From: Phoronis australis
Lineage: Eukaryota > Phoronida > Phoronidae
Assembly (NCBI GenBank): GCA_002633005.1
Contig: NMRA01000203.1
Span: 628,393-692,392 of the forward strand
Length of the DNA stretch: 64,000 bases
Direction: 5' to 3'
Positions 46,017-57,346 of this stretch are shown here, one piece after another (position 1 is the first letter of the stretch; every line of letters begins with the position of its first letter). The notes below the pieces were generated by a model that had not been told where the DNA came from, did not search any database, and worked only from the letters and a program-made list of their open reading frames with translations. A program made the position numbers and the translations under genes.

Positions 46017-46990
46017 NNNNNNNNNNNNNNNNNNNNNNNNNNNNNNNNNNNNNNNNNNNNNNNNNNNNNNNNNNNNNNNNNNNNNNNNNNNNNNNNNNNN
46101 NNNNNNNNNNNNNNNNNNNNNNNNNNNNNNNNNNNNNNNNNNNNNNNNNNNNNNNNNNNNNNNNNNNNNNNNNNNNNNNNNNNNNNNNNNNNNNNNNNNN
46201 NNNNNNNNNNNNNNNNNNNNNNNNNNNNNNNNNNNNNNNNNNNNNNNNNNNNNNNNNNNNNNNNNNNNNNNNNNNNNNNNNNNNNNNNNNNNNNNNNNNN
46301 NNNNNNNNNNNNNNNNNNNNNNNNNNNNNNNNNNNNNNNNNNNNNNNNNNNNNNNNNNNNNNNNNNNNNNNNNNNNNNNNNNNNNNNNNNNNNNNNNNNN
46401 NNNNNNNNNNNNNNNNNNNNNNNNNNNNNNNNNNNNNNNNNNNNNNNNNNNNNNNNNNNNNNNNNNNNNNNNNNNNNNNNNNNNNNNNNNNNNNNNNNNN
46501 NNNNNNNNNNNNNNNNNNNNNNNNNNNNNNNNNNNNNNNNNNNNNNNNNNNNNNNNNNNNNNNNNNNNNNNNNNNNNNNNNNNNNNNNNNNNNNNNNNNN
46601 NNNNNNNNNNNNNNNNNNNNNNNNNNNNNNNNNNNNNNNNNNNNNNNNNNNNNNNNNNNNNNNNNNNNNNNNNNNNNNNNNNNNNNNNNNNNNNNNNNNN
46701 NNNNNNNNNNNNNNNNNNNNNNNNNNNNNNNNNNNNNNNNNNNNNNNNNNNNNNNNNNNNNNNNNNNNNNNNNNNNNNNNNNNNNNNNNNNNNNNNNNNN
46801 NNNNNNNNNNNNNNNNNNNNNNNNNNNNNNNNNNNNNNNNNNNNNNNNNNNNNNNNNNNNNNNNNNNNNNNNNNNNNNNNNNNNNNNNNNNNNNNNNNNN
46901 NNNNNNNNNNNNNNNNNNNNNNNNNNNNNNNNNNNNNNNNNNNNNNNNNNNNNNNNNNNNNNNNNNNNNNNNNNNNNNNNNNNNNNNNNN
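46017..46990. other. Assembly gap, 974 N
   Basis: No sequence is known here. It begins inside the hairpin minisatellite and ends in unique sequence. It lies in the opsin interval where the TM3 exon is expected. Confidence 1.
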
Positions 46991-46999
46991 CGTGCATTT

Positions 47000-48174
47000 G
47001 CCGTGTTGTTAAACATTAAAATGTCAAATATGTGCACAAAGACTATTAAATGTCATATCAACAGCATTTATTTTTATCAAATACAAACAATAATTCATTG
47101 AAATACAAACAGTTTCAAGTAACGCCAATTAAAGACAAGTATAAGTGGTGGCATTTTGGAAACGAACATTTGACTGACAAGACCGCAATGGTTCACCTTT
47201 GGCCTATTTAAAAATTGAGGTGATGAAGTCACATCACCTAGCGAGCGCGGCAAAAATTGGAGCGTGCGCAGTACAAAAATTTTGATTTCACGATTTTGGG
47301 AACTGAAATAGGGACTGCTCGAAGAAAAAGTTTGATAACGGGAGTATTTGTTCGATTTGGAAGGAATTAAACACATCGACAACCTCCTAAGGTGTTCCTC
47401 TACTGCGCAAAAGGTATTTATAACAGCCTGACTTTGATGGTTTAGTCGGTGCGAGGCATAATTCGCCGAAAAGCTTCCGGCGTACAGAGCGCCTATAGCC
47501 TCTGCATCGCCTCTAGTTCGGGCCAACAGAGGCGATGGTCATTGCCTATGGTGTTCCCTGCTTTGGTACATATTCAGTCAAATCTATTCCACTTACACAT
47601 CCGTGCCTTTTACCGGAAGCAACTTGGGCTGCAGTCAACACAACCTTCGTCCTCGTCAATTTCATTTCACAATTACATCCCCAAAACGTCAAAACTTTAC
47701 GATTCCTACCGTGTTCTCAACTTGTTTTCCTCGGCCTTTACACCCTGGTCGTCACAAATGTCAAGATCCCTCGGTCACCTCTTAACCTAGGCACTCGGAG
47801 AGCCAACGTCACGTTTTCTATCGCAACGGGATGGTGCTTGGTCCTGTATAGACCACGTAAGCCAACTCGCAAAGTTGAGAGGAAGAGGGTAATCTATGTG
47901 GCTATTTTTACTGAATTTTATAGCGCTTGCTTAGACTCATAAAACAATGTTTCGTGTTCTGATTTCGAACAACTCAACAGTACTTCCGCCAAACACCTCA
48001 CGATGATCGACTTACAATTTAAGTAAAAAGTATTAGGCTAGCTGTGAACACCTCCGATAAGACTGGCACAGACGACACAAGTCAAACGTTTTCAACAAAC
48101 CTGTGTACGCAAGTGAGGCCGTGAAGAACGTCCACTTCTTTAATGGTCCACGTATTACTTTCTTTGTTCTTCAG
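47000..48174. other. Opsin intron between gap and TM4 exon
   Basis: Several overlapping frames are open at 47095-47942 on both strands, but none shows a TM3 helix, a D/E-R-Y motif or fitting splice phases. I see no exon here. Confidence 0.5.
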
Positions 48175-48512
48175 CTCACAGAATTCGAGGCTCCACGAAG
48201 TACCTGGTCGTCGCCAATTCTCTCTCCTGGTTAGCTGGACTACTATTTGCCTCCCTGCCGCTCGTGGGCTGGGGAAGGTATGACTACGAGCCATACGGTA
48301 CAGCATGCTCTTTACACTGGGACACTAACGAGCCGGCGGACATTGCCTACACTCTCTTCGCAGCCGTGTGCGTACTGTGTTTGCCGTTGACGATAACCTT
48401 CTATTCGTATGTGAGGGTAACCAAGGTCATCAAGAAAAAAGCGGACATTCAGATGAAATTAAGACCAGGCTTGAGTAAGCGTGGCGACGACAAGGAAATG
48501 CAAGCCATGAAG
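48175..48512 (+). CDS. Opsin exon with TM4, ECL2 and TM5
   Basis: This 338-base exon (phase 1 in, phase 0 out) has acceptor TCTTTGTTCTTCAG and donor ATGAAG|GTATTG. It encodes HRIRGSTKYLVVANSLSW, TM4 ending LPLVGWG, then YDYEPYGTACSLHW, and TM5 with VCVLCLPLTITFYSYVRV, followed by a basic third loop (KVIKKK). W4.50, P5.50 and Y5.58 are present. The Glu six residues before the ECL2 Cys matches the E181 position of bovine rhodopsin, and the Cys is the conserved disulphide partner of TM3. Confidence 0.92.
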
Positions 48513-49117
48513 GTATTGTAAAGTAAAAGCAACTTGTACCTTTTGTTAACCAATTGACAGGGCATAGATGGGTCCTTTTTATTTATAACAGCAAAAATCG
48601 AATGACTGAAACATATCAGAAAAACTTATTCGAAGAAGCAATCCAATATTGTTAACGTGATTGATATTTGACAATGAAAATTCTAAGGAATATGTTCATC
48701 TGGAGATTTTAAAGGAGTAACTAATGGACAAAATCGTTCATTCTGTTTTTCGAGCGAAAATTGATGTACAAGTCAATTTTATTGTGCTTATCAAAATTAC
48801 CATAGATACCCATTCCTACCACCGTGATAATTAGCCGTCATCTTGGATTTTTGAAAACACTGAATAAGGAATTTTGGTATATTTTATTTCATTTTGTTAA
48901 GCATACAAAATCATAATTCTTAACTTTAAATCGTTCATAAAAATGAAAAATGGGGACAGCAGCCATATTGCATCTGAAAATTGCTAATTGTAAGTAGACT
49001 TGTTTGGTTGTTCATTTAAAAAGTGGCGCTGTTAACAGACAAAAGGGTATTACATTATGTGCCACGAGAAGTTCACGGAAAACATTTTCAATGACGAATA
49101 GTGAACCCAGCCACATT

Positions 49118-49273
49118 CAGTGCTGTTGTGGTAAAATTCGAGGTAAGTAGGCGCCCACAGCCCACCGTATCACCTAGAGCACTGAACGTAACTTACGGTG
49201 CGCAAGCGCTACGTTCAAATGCCAAAAGGTGGTTGGCTGCGCCTACGTGCGCCTACGCCCCACTACAGCACTG
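49118..49273. mobile_element. hAT-type MITE, copy 2, with perfect 8-bp target duplication
   Basis: This 156-base element starts CAGTGCTGTTGTGG and ends CCACTACAGCACTG. GCCACATT lies immediately on both sides (49110-49117 and 49274-49281). CAG-type ends with an 8-bp duplication are the mark of the hAT superfamily. It lies in the opsin intron before the terminal exon. Confidence 0.9.
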
Positions 49274-49512
49274 GCCACATTGCATTTCAAAATGGTTCCC
49301 AGAATCTCATTGCAACTAAATTTGCTTTTCTTGTTCACCTCACAGAAAAGTGGTATCAGTGTCAAAACCTCCATGACTTTAATTTGCACCAAGATTTTAA
49401 TTTACTATTTTTTTAAAATGTGAAGAGCGAAATAGTTTTGCCAGAATTTTACACCCAACTTAGGATGATTATTTTTCGCGCGTGTTAAACTGATGAATAT
49501 TGCAAATGTGCA

Positions 49513-50001
49513 ATGTCTTTTTCCACCACTTGGAATTCACAAACGAATGCTGAAATAACATTTCGTGTCTTGCTTACACCAATTAGCTATAGTTTGTTCT
49601 TGAACAAGGAAAATCCAATATCTGTCGTAGACTTGTGCACGTTTTACAGACAGAACAACAACGCGGAGGATATTGCTCCAATTATATGGCTTTTTCATGT
49701 TTTGATAAAACAACTTCAAGAAGTGGGAGATGGCCTTGTTCCTGCCCCCACCTTCCCTTACGCTTCTTGGGAAACCCCACTTTTTAAGTGGATAATACTA
49801 AAAGGGATCGTTATGGGCAAAAACACCAAAGTAGCACTTAGTATATCGATGAAGATTAACATTTGCCAATTGATGGCGTACAATACGAGAAAATACCGGA
49901 CCTTCTCGGTAAGTGGTGAATATCTCACATGCGGAGGATCGAAGTTTCCCGCCGTTTGCTTCAGGTTTGGCAGACGACACCATGTCTTGCAGAAATTATA
50001 A
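49513..50001 (+). CDS. Unassigned ORF inside an opsin intron
   Basis: This is a 162-codon frame lying wholly between the TM4-TM5 and TM6-TM7 exons of the opsin, on the same strand. It is the longest uninterrupted frame in the window outside the opsin terminal exon and the N-containing frames. It shows no signal peptide, domain or repeat that I recognise, and both strands are fairly open here. It may be a relic of an inserted element or chance. Confidence 0.18.
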   Translation: MSFSTTWNSQTNAEITFRVLLTPISYSLFLNKENPISVVDLCTFYRQNNNAEDIAPIIWLFHVLIKQLQEVGDGLVPAPTFPYASWETPLFKWIILKGIVMGKNTKVALSISMKINICQLMAYNTRKYRTFSVSGEYLTCGGSKFPAVCFRFGRRHHVLQKL

Positions 50002-50190
50002 GTCGGCGGTAGTTGTTGAAGTGTTGCTTTAAATTATTAAGTAAGATTAGGAAAGAGTAAGTGCTTACACTCAAAACGGGCGGGCTTCATCTTGTGCCTG
50101 AGATAAGTGTTTCATAATTATTTGGGATATTCTTAATTTTAGTCTTGCCAGGAAATATTTCAACTAACGAAAATGCACTCATATTTCCAG

Positions 50191-50796
50191 ATTGTGCTCG
50201 CCTCTCTGACCATGTTTCTTCTCGCCTGGGGCCCGTACGCCACTGTCCACATTCTCATCACAATGGGAGTCAAGTGGCCCGTACAGGTGATAGCAGTCGT
50301 AACCCTGTTGGCAAAATCACAAAGTGCGTTCAACCCAATCATCTTAGCCACTGGCAAAGTGGAAATTCGTATGGCAATAAAACAATTATGCTGTCCGACG
50401 ACGGAGGAGAATAGCATCACAGCAAGGCAACAATGTCCGAGTAGAAATCCAATGGTTCTCCACGGTCCATTGTCGACCGTGATACCGTGCACAATGTTTC
50501 ACGATCAAATACAATTCACAAAAAGGATGTCCAGTGAAGAACTGCTGTATTCCGAACACGGCTGCTCTTTAAAAACCAGCGTGCGCAGTTCAAAAGCTGC
50601 AAACGTGAGGCTATATTCTGAAACAAACGTCTCGACTATCTCGATCAGCCATTATACATTCATACCGGCCCCGTCAGTGTCATCTTTCTTGTCATTACGT
50701 CAAACACTGGAAACACGACAGAAGAGCAACTCAGAGCCGACCCTTTCTGACTGGCCACACACCACTGACGTGTCTATTGACATTGCAGAAAATTGA
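50191..50796 (+). CDS. Opsin terminal exon: TM6, TM7 with retinal Lys, C tail
   Basis: The acceptor CATATTTCCAG opens this exon in phase 0, joining the previous AMK to IVLASLTMFLLAWGPYATV (TM6). TM7 reads VVTLLAKSQSAFNPII, with the Schiff-base lysine at the K296 position. The NPxxY motif is NPIIL, so the conserved Tyr7.53 is Leu, and the preceding aromatic is Phe. Helix 8 (KVEIRMAIKQLCC) ends in a Cys pair that may be palmitoylated. A tail of about 140 residues rich in Ser and Thr, suited to kinase and arrestin contact, ends at TGA 50794-50796. Confidence 0.93.
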   Translation: MVLASLTMFLLAWGPYATVHILITMGVKWPVQVIAVVTLLAKSQSAFNPIILATGKVEIRMAIKQLCCPTTEENSITARQQCPSRNPMVLHGPLSTVIPCTMFHDQIQFTKRMSSEELLYSEHGCSLKTSVRSSKAANVRLYSETNVSTISISHYTFIPAPSVSSFLSLRQTLETRQKSNSEPTLSDWPHTTDVSIDIAEN

Positions 50797-51048
50797 TATC
50801 AATTTCTGTCACAGTTGACTCGTGATTTTTCCGCTGTAAGGGAAATACAGAGAGAAACTGCACGATAACCTAGGAATAGACTATTTTTGAAATTTATGCA
50901 TGGTTCACATTCCAATACGAAAACAAGGCTTGAACAGTCTAAAACAATCTCGTCTGACTAGACCAGCCGTTCGATTTGAACTCGTGTATCTAACTGGTGA
51001 CATTTTAAGGGATTGTTGGTGTATTCATGTATGCATAAGGATTCATAT

Positions 51049-51054
51049 AATAAA
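51049..51054 (+). promoter_or_regulatory. PolyA signal of the opsin gene
   Basis: AATAAA lies 253 bases after the opsin stop codon on the same strand. It is the first canonical signal seen downstream, so it is the likely 3' processing site. Confidence 0.5.
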
Positions 51055-52204
51055 AACTGCACTTATTCATGCCTGTGCTGTCAGTTCTTGAAACGCACAT
51101 GACCACAACGTTGCCGCGGCGACAGCTGCAGAGTAAAGGATTAACATCTTGCCTCCAAGAGTTACTGCGAACTGAACTTCTGGTCACGATTTGTCCTCTG
51201 CAAAGTTGTCACGAACTCCCCAGTGGTTAACTAGCTTTACCAGAGATTCTTCATAAAGTACACTAAGCGACAACGATTACTTTAAATCACTTTTTGTTCC
51301 CGAAAAAGTGCCCATGGGCGCTGTTTCTCACGGGCGGCGCAGCACTGAAAAAAGTGGAGCTATAGCCCCAGCACCCCTGTGGTGCAACGCTCATAGACCA
51401 TGGACACTGAAAAAAGATAGGGGCTATAGCCTCCCCAGCTCCCTACGGTGCGCTGCCCGTGTTTGTTCCTTTTTTCAAAATTAAAAAGCACCCATGAACA
51501 TTTGATAATGGGCGTTTGGTAGGAAATTTCCAGTGATCACGTGTCACGAACGTTGCGATCTCGGTGACCGATTTCTTTGCTGGAAAAGCAGAAGACTTGT
51601 GCAGCAAACGATGATTAGTAGTTGATTGGTTTTCATTAAACCGTCCGTAGCGCCGCACCAAGTGAATGTCAATCATGTGTAAGAAGTTTGTGTTGAGTTG
51701 ACCGCAAATCAGAATTTTAGTAAGCAGATCGATCAAACCCATTTCGTTCTAGGAGAACGATTCTAGTTTACAGGTCCCGGAACCACATATATACCTGGCT
51801 GGGTATTTTTAACATGCTTGGATCCACTCCTTTAACGGAAAACGAGAAACGAGGGACGAGAAAACTAAACCACGGACCCAGAAGTGACGAACCCTGTTGA
51901 TTCATTTTGCGAACAACATTGCTTCACAATGAATTTAGCGACAGTCTTTCTCCGTATACTGTTAGAACAGCACTTATCGTTTTAGATACAAAATAATCAA
52001 AAGCACTGTCTTAGATGTAAAATTCACTTGATAATTGTCTGAAAGGCTAATTTGGGGCTTGGGTATCGCTTTGTATTAGCAATTGGAATGTTGGAAACAA
52101 TCCCTTATGCTGTCCAAGTCTTGATTCAGACAGAGATTATGATACATGAATCCTATATTCGGTTGTAGTATCGAAGGAATGCACGCACATACAGGTACTT
52201 GAAG

Positions 52205-52521
52205 CAGTGGCGGATCTAGGATATCGATAAGGGGGCAACGTTTTTTCTCGGGGGAATCGTGCAAAGCACGACTGCGCTGGCGCACCCAGCCTAAAATATA
52301 GGGGGGGCTCGAATTTCTGAGGATGTCCACGACTAAAAAAAACGGGAAACCGATTGTGACGGCAGCGGACTGACACTTGCAATCGGGTCTGAGCCACGCC
52401 CACCCACACGCACACACTAACTGAAACTGTACACATTGTTAAATCTGGTTTCAGCAGCATGTTAATTACCGGGGTAAGTATATAATGAACTCAATATTTC
52501 CTCCCCCTAAATCCGCCAATG
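52205..52521. mobile_element. MITE with hAT-like ends, copy 3, with nested repeat
   Basis: Starts CAGTGGCGGATCTAGG and ends CCTAAATCCGCCAATG, an imperfect TIR of about 16 bases. TGAAG flanks both sides. It contains a piece of the GCGCACCCAG family (about 52270-52330), so insertions are nested. Confidence 0.65.
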
Positions 52522-52849
52522 TGAAGGAAAATTGGGGGAGAGCACGGGAGACGGGTCATGAGAGGAAGACTGGACGGCTCTCCTCAAAACATTTTCAGAA
52601 TTTACACGTGTTAATGTGAATTTCTGTTCATTTCAGTGGTACCATGTCACAATTTTGAACTAAAATTGAACTCCAGAAATCACAAAAATCCTTGTTCACG
52701 AATGTCAGTATCCTGAGTATCGTAATTCGTTACATATCATATTGTACACGGTCATCAAAATTGGTTGTTTCGACCACATGTCTCATTGATGCAACTGAGC
52801 TTCGCATGCGGTTTTCATGTCCAGTTTTATTAATTTTCCTCGTGAATAG

Positions 52850-53152
52850 ATGACAGTCCCGGATGCAAACGGGCCACTGCTCCCGACTAAGGGAGAATTA
52901 CAAAATATGAAATGCGCGCTGCCAAAAATACTGCAATATGAAACACTATATCACTTAAAAATGGAAAAGGGTGAAAGGGTAAGAGTTGATTCCATCATCA
53001 GATCACTTTACTTTAATGTAAATGTTCGTAGAATTTCACAAAAACAGGATAAAATCAGACAATCGATTGCATCATTGCCCCCCCCCCCGCAAGTGCAGGA
53101 CCTTATCGACATGACTGTAAATTTTGATAACCATCTATCTACACAATTATAG
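52850..53152 (+). CDS. Unassigned ORF, 100 codons
   Basis: The frame begins at ATG immediately after an acceptor-like CTCGTGAATAG and stops at TAG 53150-53152. It encodes a polar, Lys/Arg-rich sequence with a run of prolines produced by a C homopolymer (53080-53088). The polyproline and the homopolymer make frame errors likely. It could be a diverged mobile-element protein. I do not recognise it. Confidence 0.2.
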   Translation: MTVPDANGPLLPTKGELQNMKCALPKILQYETLYHLKMEKGERVRVDSIIRSLYFNVNVRRISQKQDKIRQSIASLPPPPQVQDLIDMTVNFDNHLSTQL

Positions 53153-54165
53153 AATCTAACTGAGCAAAAATATATATTTTCGGAAAGAAGAGTGCCCGTG
53201 CAATTTGATTTTTGACTTTATACCAATCTGTCGTTAATTAGGTCACATGACCATGCTTTTTAATAAAATTGAGCAAGAAAGGTACATTCATACCAAACAG
53301 CAAGATCAATAGCAAATTTCGTATGATACACCGCGGCCAACCCGCGATCAACAACGCCCGGAAGGCCATCGAGAACGAAACTGCATCAAAATGGCAGACG
53401 ACAGTAACTTAACTGGTGAGTTTAAGTGTCATTTTCTTCTTAAATACAGGCTACTTTGGTACGAATGCGACACACAGAAAAGCGTCAGAGTGTAGCCTTT
53501 GTTGCAGATCTGAAATAATACTTGGCTTTTGCCTACTTTTATAAAATAAAGAGCTTGTGCCTCGTAAAATCGACAATTTCTACCTGTTAAAAGCAATTCT
53601 GGGGTTCTTAAGTAGAGACGTGTGCCATTTATAGTTTAATCGTCCCTGGTGACACCTTTATTAATTACGATTTGTGAAACAGTTCGAGACATTTACGAAT
53701 ACAAGCATGTCCTTGTGTGAGACGGTGATCAGAAGCGAAGTGCTTAATTCTCTATGGCGATCGTGAAGGCAAAAAAGCGATTGTGAACTCACATTTTTTC
53801 TCTTTGATTGGCCTGAATAGCTGTTCAAGTTACGGTATTATGTCAATAATTTTAGAATAGTGCGGACCCTGAATTAGTTGATTGGTGTATCATTAATTAT
53901 TTTTCACCGTTTTTCATGATTTCTTTGTTGAATTTAGCTTAAGAAATATAACTAAGTGCGTTTGATTTTTTTCGGTTGAACTGTAGCTACACGACGAGTC
54001 CTTCAGGGTGTTAACGTCCACACCTTCAAAAAATAGTACAACTGCTGCATGTAACAACGGAGCGTGTGTATGTAGGTATTTCGTGGAGCGTCGTTCAGGA
54101 ACTAAGAAATCGACTTAATATGACCACATGGCAACAAAGCACTACAGCAAGCAAGACCTTTACCA

Positions 54166-55173
54166 CATAGGCGGATTTAGGGGGGGGGGGGGCCAGGGGG
54201 CCCGGACCCCCCTTGGTTGCCGCAAAAAATATAACAGCAAGAGCGTAGGGAAATGTTGAGTTTATTAATTAACCCCGATAATTAAAATTATACGGATGAA
54301 ACAAGATTTAAATGTGTGCAGTTTTAGGGTTGGGGTGGGGGGCTCAGATCCAATTTCAAGTGTCAAATTCGGAACGCGGCTTATTCGTAACGGAAGTATG
54401 GCTAAGTATAGGCTCTCCCGCGATATCCCAGGCGACCGGCAGTGGCACTGCGCACTACGACTCCGTTTCCGTGGTCTGCTTCACTGTGCAATGAAGAAAA
54501 TTTACTTCGTTTTTTAAAGAAAATGGAACCTGAGTGACGATGAAAAAACAGAATCTGCTGGTAAGATGTGAATTTAAATCGAAGCCTTAGTGAATCACTC
54601 AGAAACTCATAATTCTCTCTTTGTCAAACTGACTTTTAAGTCTTAAAAGACGATTTCCTAAGCAACCCGTCATTATTGCCAACACGAAAAACGGATTTGG
54701 TCTTTTGGGCATTTGAAGAGTATTTTAAATACAACAAATTTGTTAAGAACCGATTGCACAAAATATAAAACGTGTAATAAACATTACAAAAAGAAGTAGG
54801 TTTCGAGCGCAAACGCTATGGATCATAAACTAGGTTTCTTAGTACGACTTTAGCAGAGAAGTCGTGGTCGTGTAGTGGTAACGCACGCGCGCGCTAACCG
54901 CCAGGTCGCGAGTTCGAGTCTCTGGTACGTGCAGTTTTTCCTGATTTGATACGTTCTTCGTGTTTTTCTTTCTTGGATAATTCTTCAGGAATCAAGGAAA
55001 ATGCTTGATTTTTGGAGGAAAAAACAGAAAAATTTCCCTCGCGAGAGGGGGGCAAACACCCCTCCCGACCTCCCCCCTTCGGTGCTATGCGCATCTACAA
55101 TCGTGGTTTGCGCAAATGCTTACAGCCGGACAAAATGTTGGGCCCCCCTTGTGATATCCTAGATCCGCCACTG
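54166..55173. mobile_element. Long MITE-like element with GGCGGAT ends and internal SINE
   Basis: The left end AGGCGGATTTAGG and right end CCTAGATCCGCCACTG are inverted. Inside are a G homopolymer (54181-54194), a C-rich stretch and a tRNA-derived SINE. At about 1 kb it is longer than the other members, which fits nested insertions. Confidence 0.5.
54861..54940 (+). mobile_element. tRNA-derived SINE head
   Basis: TGGTCGTGTAGTGGTAACGC resembles a D-arm/A box and GAGTTCGAGTCTC a B box. An inserted base in the A box and a poor T stem argue against a working tRNA. Confidence 0.5.
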
Positions 55174-55249
55174 TACCAGCCCCATGACTGACGTGTTGCA
55201 CGCGTCAAGCTTTTTGCCTACATAAGAAAACACAGCATGCTCAGGAACC

Positions 55250-55420
55250 AAGTCGATTCCGTGTCTAATCTGCGATCAATGTTTCACGGAAAGCGTGAGC
55301 CTGACACGACACATTGCGTCACAGTACGATGACACTCCTTTTCGTGGTGAATGTGGCATGTCATGCAAACAGTATGCCTCCTTCTACAGGTATAAGAAGC
55401 AGAAACGTCATGAATGAAAT
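55250..55420 (+). pseudogene. Degenerate C2H2 zinc-finger relic
   Basis: The plus-strand frame reads IPCLICDQCFTESVSLTRHI, then a TPF linker-like segment, RGECGMSCKQYASFYRYKKQ, KRHE and stop. The first unit has C-x2-C-x12-H, but the second His is Gln. The second unit has the spacing of a C2H2 finger but has lost its first Cys (to Gly) and a His. An in-frame stop lies just upstream (TAA at about 55223), and finger-like residues there continue in another frame. This fits a decaying zinc-finger exon rather than a live gene. Confidence 0.4.
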
Positions 55421-55429
55421 CATTAAGTC

Positions 55430-57296
55430 CAGTGGTGAAGGTTGTTAAGTCGCTATAGTTTATTTAGATTTACAGAGTTTATGGTTGGTAGTTTCTAATG
55501 TGATAGTATTTTGACGTTTTGTTTTGAACCTTTTTTCCTCAAGTTTCTTTCCATATTTGTGTTATTTCAACAGGATCTTTAACAGAACCAGTGCATTTTT
55601 GTAGATTTAATGATCATACTAAGTGTCATTGGGTAGAACGTTCATACAATAGTTTTGGCCCGTTAGTATTTTAAAAGAAAATATGTCTATGATTATTGTA
55701 GAAATTGCTTTCATATTGTTGTTGATTTCCTGTGAGAGACTTTAATACTGTTCATTTCCGGCAAGTACGTCGATCGTCTGCTAATCGTGGTCGGCTGTTG
55801 TGAGGTCGGGTGTGCGTTCAGTAGCGCTAGGATGTAGGTAAAATCTACCCACAATCACGTGTTCTCGTTGAAAATACAAGGCAATATTTCACGTAATCTC
55901 GCGAAGTCTTCCTTTTTATCGAGGTCCTGGCGTTAGTGAATGGGAGGCGGGTGCTTGGCCACAGGCGAAATGTAAAGGACTAAGTTTCCAGCACTGACGT
56001 TTGAATTTTGCAATTACATGACCAGCAGCATTGCCAAAAGTACTCACGATACCAACAGTTCTATTACTGGAAGAGTCTGAACAGCGTTTCAATGTCGAAA
56101 TTATTTTTGTTTGTTGTACTAGACAGTAAAATAGATAAGAGAATATCCCGTCACAATAGGAGGCACAGAACAGTTCTCATAGGGGATTGTCAATCAGATT
56201 ACACGTCAATGGACTCGTCACCCTTTCTTCACTCTGTAAAAAACTGCATGCAAAGAAAGAAATGTTTCGAGTCACTTCACTTCGCAAGCCCTACATATGA
56301 GCACAGAAACTTTGTTCTCTCTTGTTTTTTACAATTTTAGGCCTACTGCTACTGAAAACCAAGCTAGACTAAAAAATGGGGGCAAAAAACGAAAAATCGG
56401 CACTTTTCACCCCAAAACCACCACTTCCCTGCCAATGCGCAACACTAGATTCCGAAAGCAAATTTCCAACCAATTCCAAAAATGTGATCCCAAAGTACTG
56501 TCAACCAACTAGTTTTTTTTGCAAATCTGGCCTACCTGAAATCGCTGCCAATTTCTCAGTCGCTACAACGCAAATGCACAATTGCAAAAGGGGGCCGCCA
56601 TCTTGAAGAAGAATGCAGCTACAACCGAGCGGGTGGTCTTTTTTCATTCTCAACATCTTCACAAATACAAAAAAAAATAAAACATTCACTTGGCCTACAT
56701 GCAATATCTAACCAGAAAATGCTCCCAAGCCTGGCCTACCCCTAGATTTTAATATGTTGGCAGCAGGCTAACTGTTCAGTGCCACCATACACTAACCGGA
56801 AACTGAAATTGGTAATTTAGGATATTTCGCAAGAAAATGTCGAAGTTGCAAATCTGTTGTTTATAATGCATGATAAAATTAAATTCTTGCATAATAGTTA
56901 TAGAAAACTTGATTCCACTAACAATATGGCTCTTTTCGTAAACGTTGCTAAATATCTTTCTTAGCGGAATCATTTGCTTAAACTGACATAGCTTAAAATG
57001 CCTCATTTGTACACCGTCTGAATTACTTATTGGCAAGATACTGTACAACAGTAACGTACGTATATATTAAAATTTATATGTCTATCCATTTTTAAATTTA
57101 TAGTGGTAGTCTTGTATACTGCAGTTATGGCTGCATTTGTATATATATAAATTATTACATGGCGAAGTCGTTATCCCACGTTGTCTAGAGCCCGAGTGGA
57201 TTTTGGAGAATTTTCGCCCGAGGGGCGTTAATATAAGTGTATTTATAGTATCTCTATATACTACATATGTACGTTCGTCTCTGTGCGCGTTTGTGT

Positions 57297-57346
<50 letters not shown>

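Larger units (their letters stand above)
43240..50796 (+). other. Gene span: opsin (Opn5/neuropsin-like or related group)
   Basis: Four readable plus-strand exons encode a rhodopsin-family GPCR with the retinal-binding lysine: 43240-43315, 44483-44645, 48175-48512 and 50191-50796. One exon, expected to carry TM3 and the DRY-type motif (about 45 residues), is missing between 44645 and 48175. That intron contains the 974-base gap, which probably hides it. The ECL2 pattern EPYGTACSLHW and the TM7 pattern LLAKS resemble Opn5/neuropsins more than r- or c-opsins, but the class call is tentative without TM3. A polyA signal AATAAA lies at 51049-51054, 253 bases after the stop. Visible length is about 393 residues, so the full protein is about 440. 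Confidence 0.85.

Noticed and set aside
45660-47037. Very long frames (341-450 codons) on both strands
   Set aside because: They consist of the 21-bp tandem repeat and 974 Ns; there is no evidence of protein.
47535-47942. 135-codon plus-strand frame considered as the missing opsin TM3 exon
   Set aside because: No D/E-R-Y motif, no fitting hydrophobic helix and no splice sites in the needed phases.
54861-54940. Candidate tRNA gene on the plus strand
   Set aside because: The A box has an insertion and the T stem is poor; it sits inside a transposon-like block, so it was called SINE.
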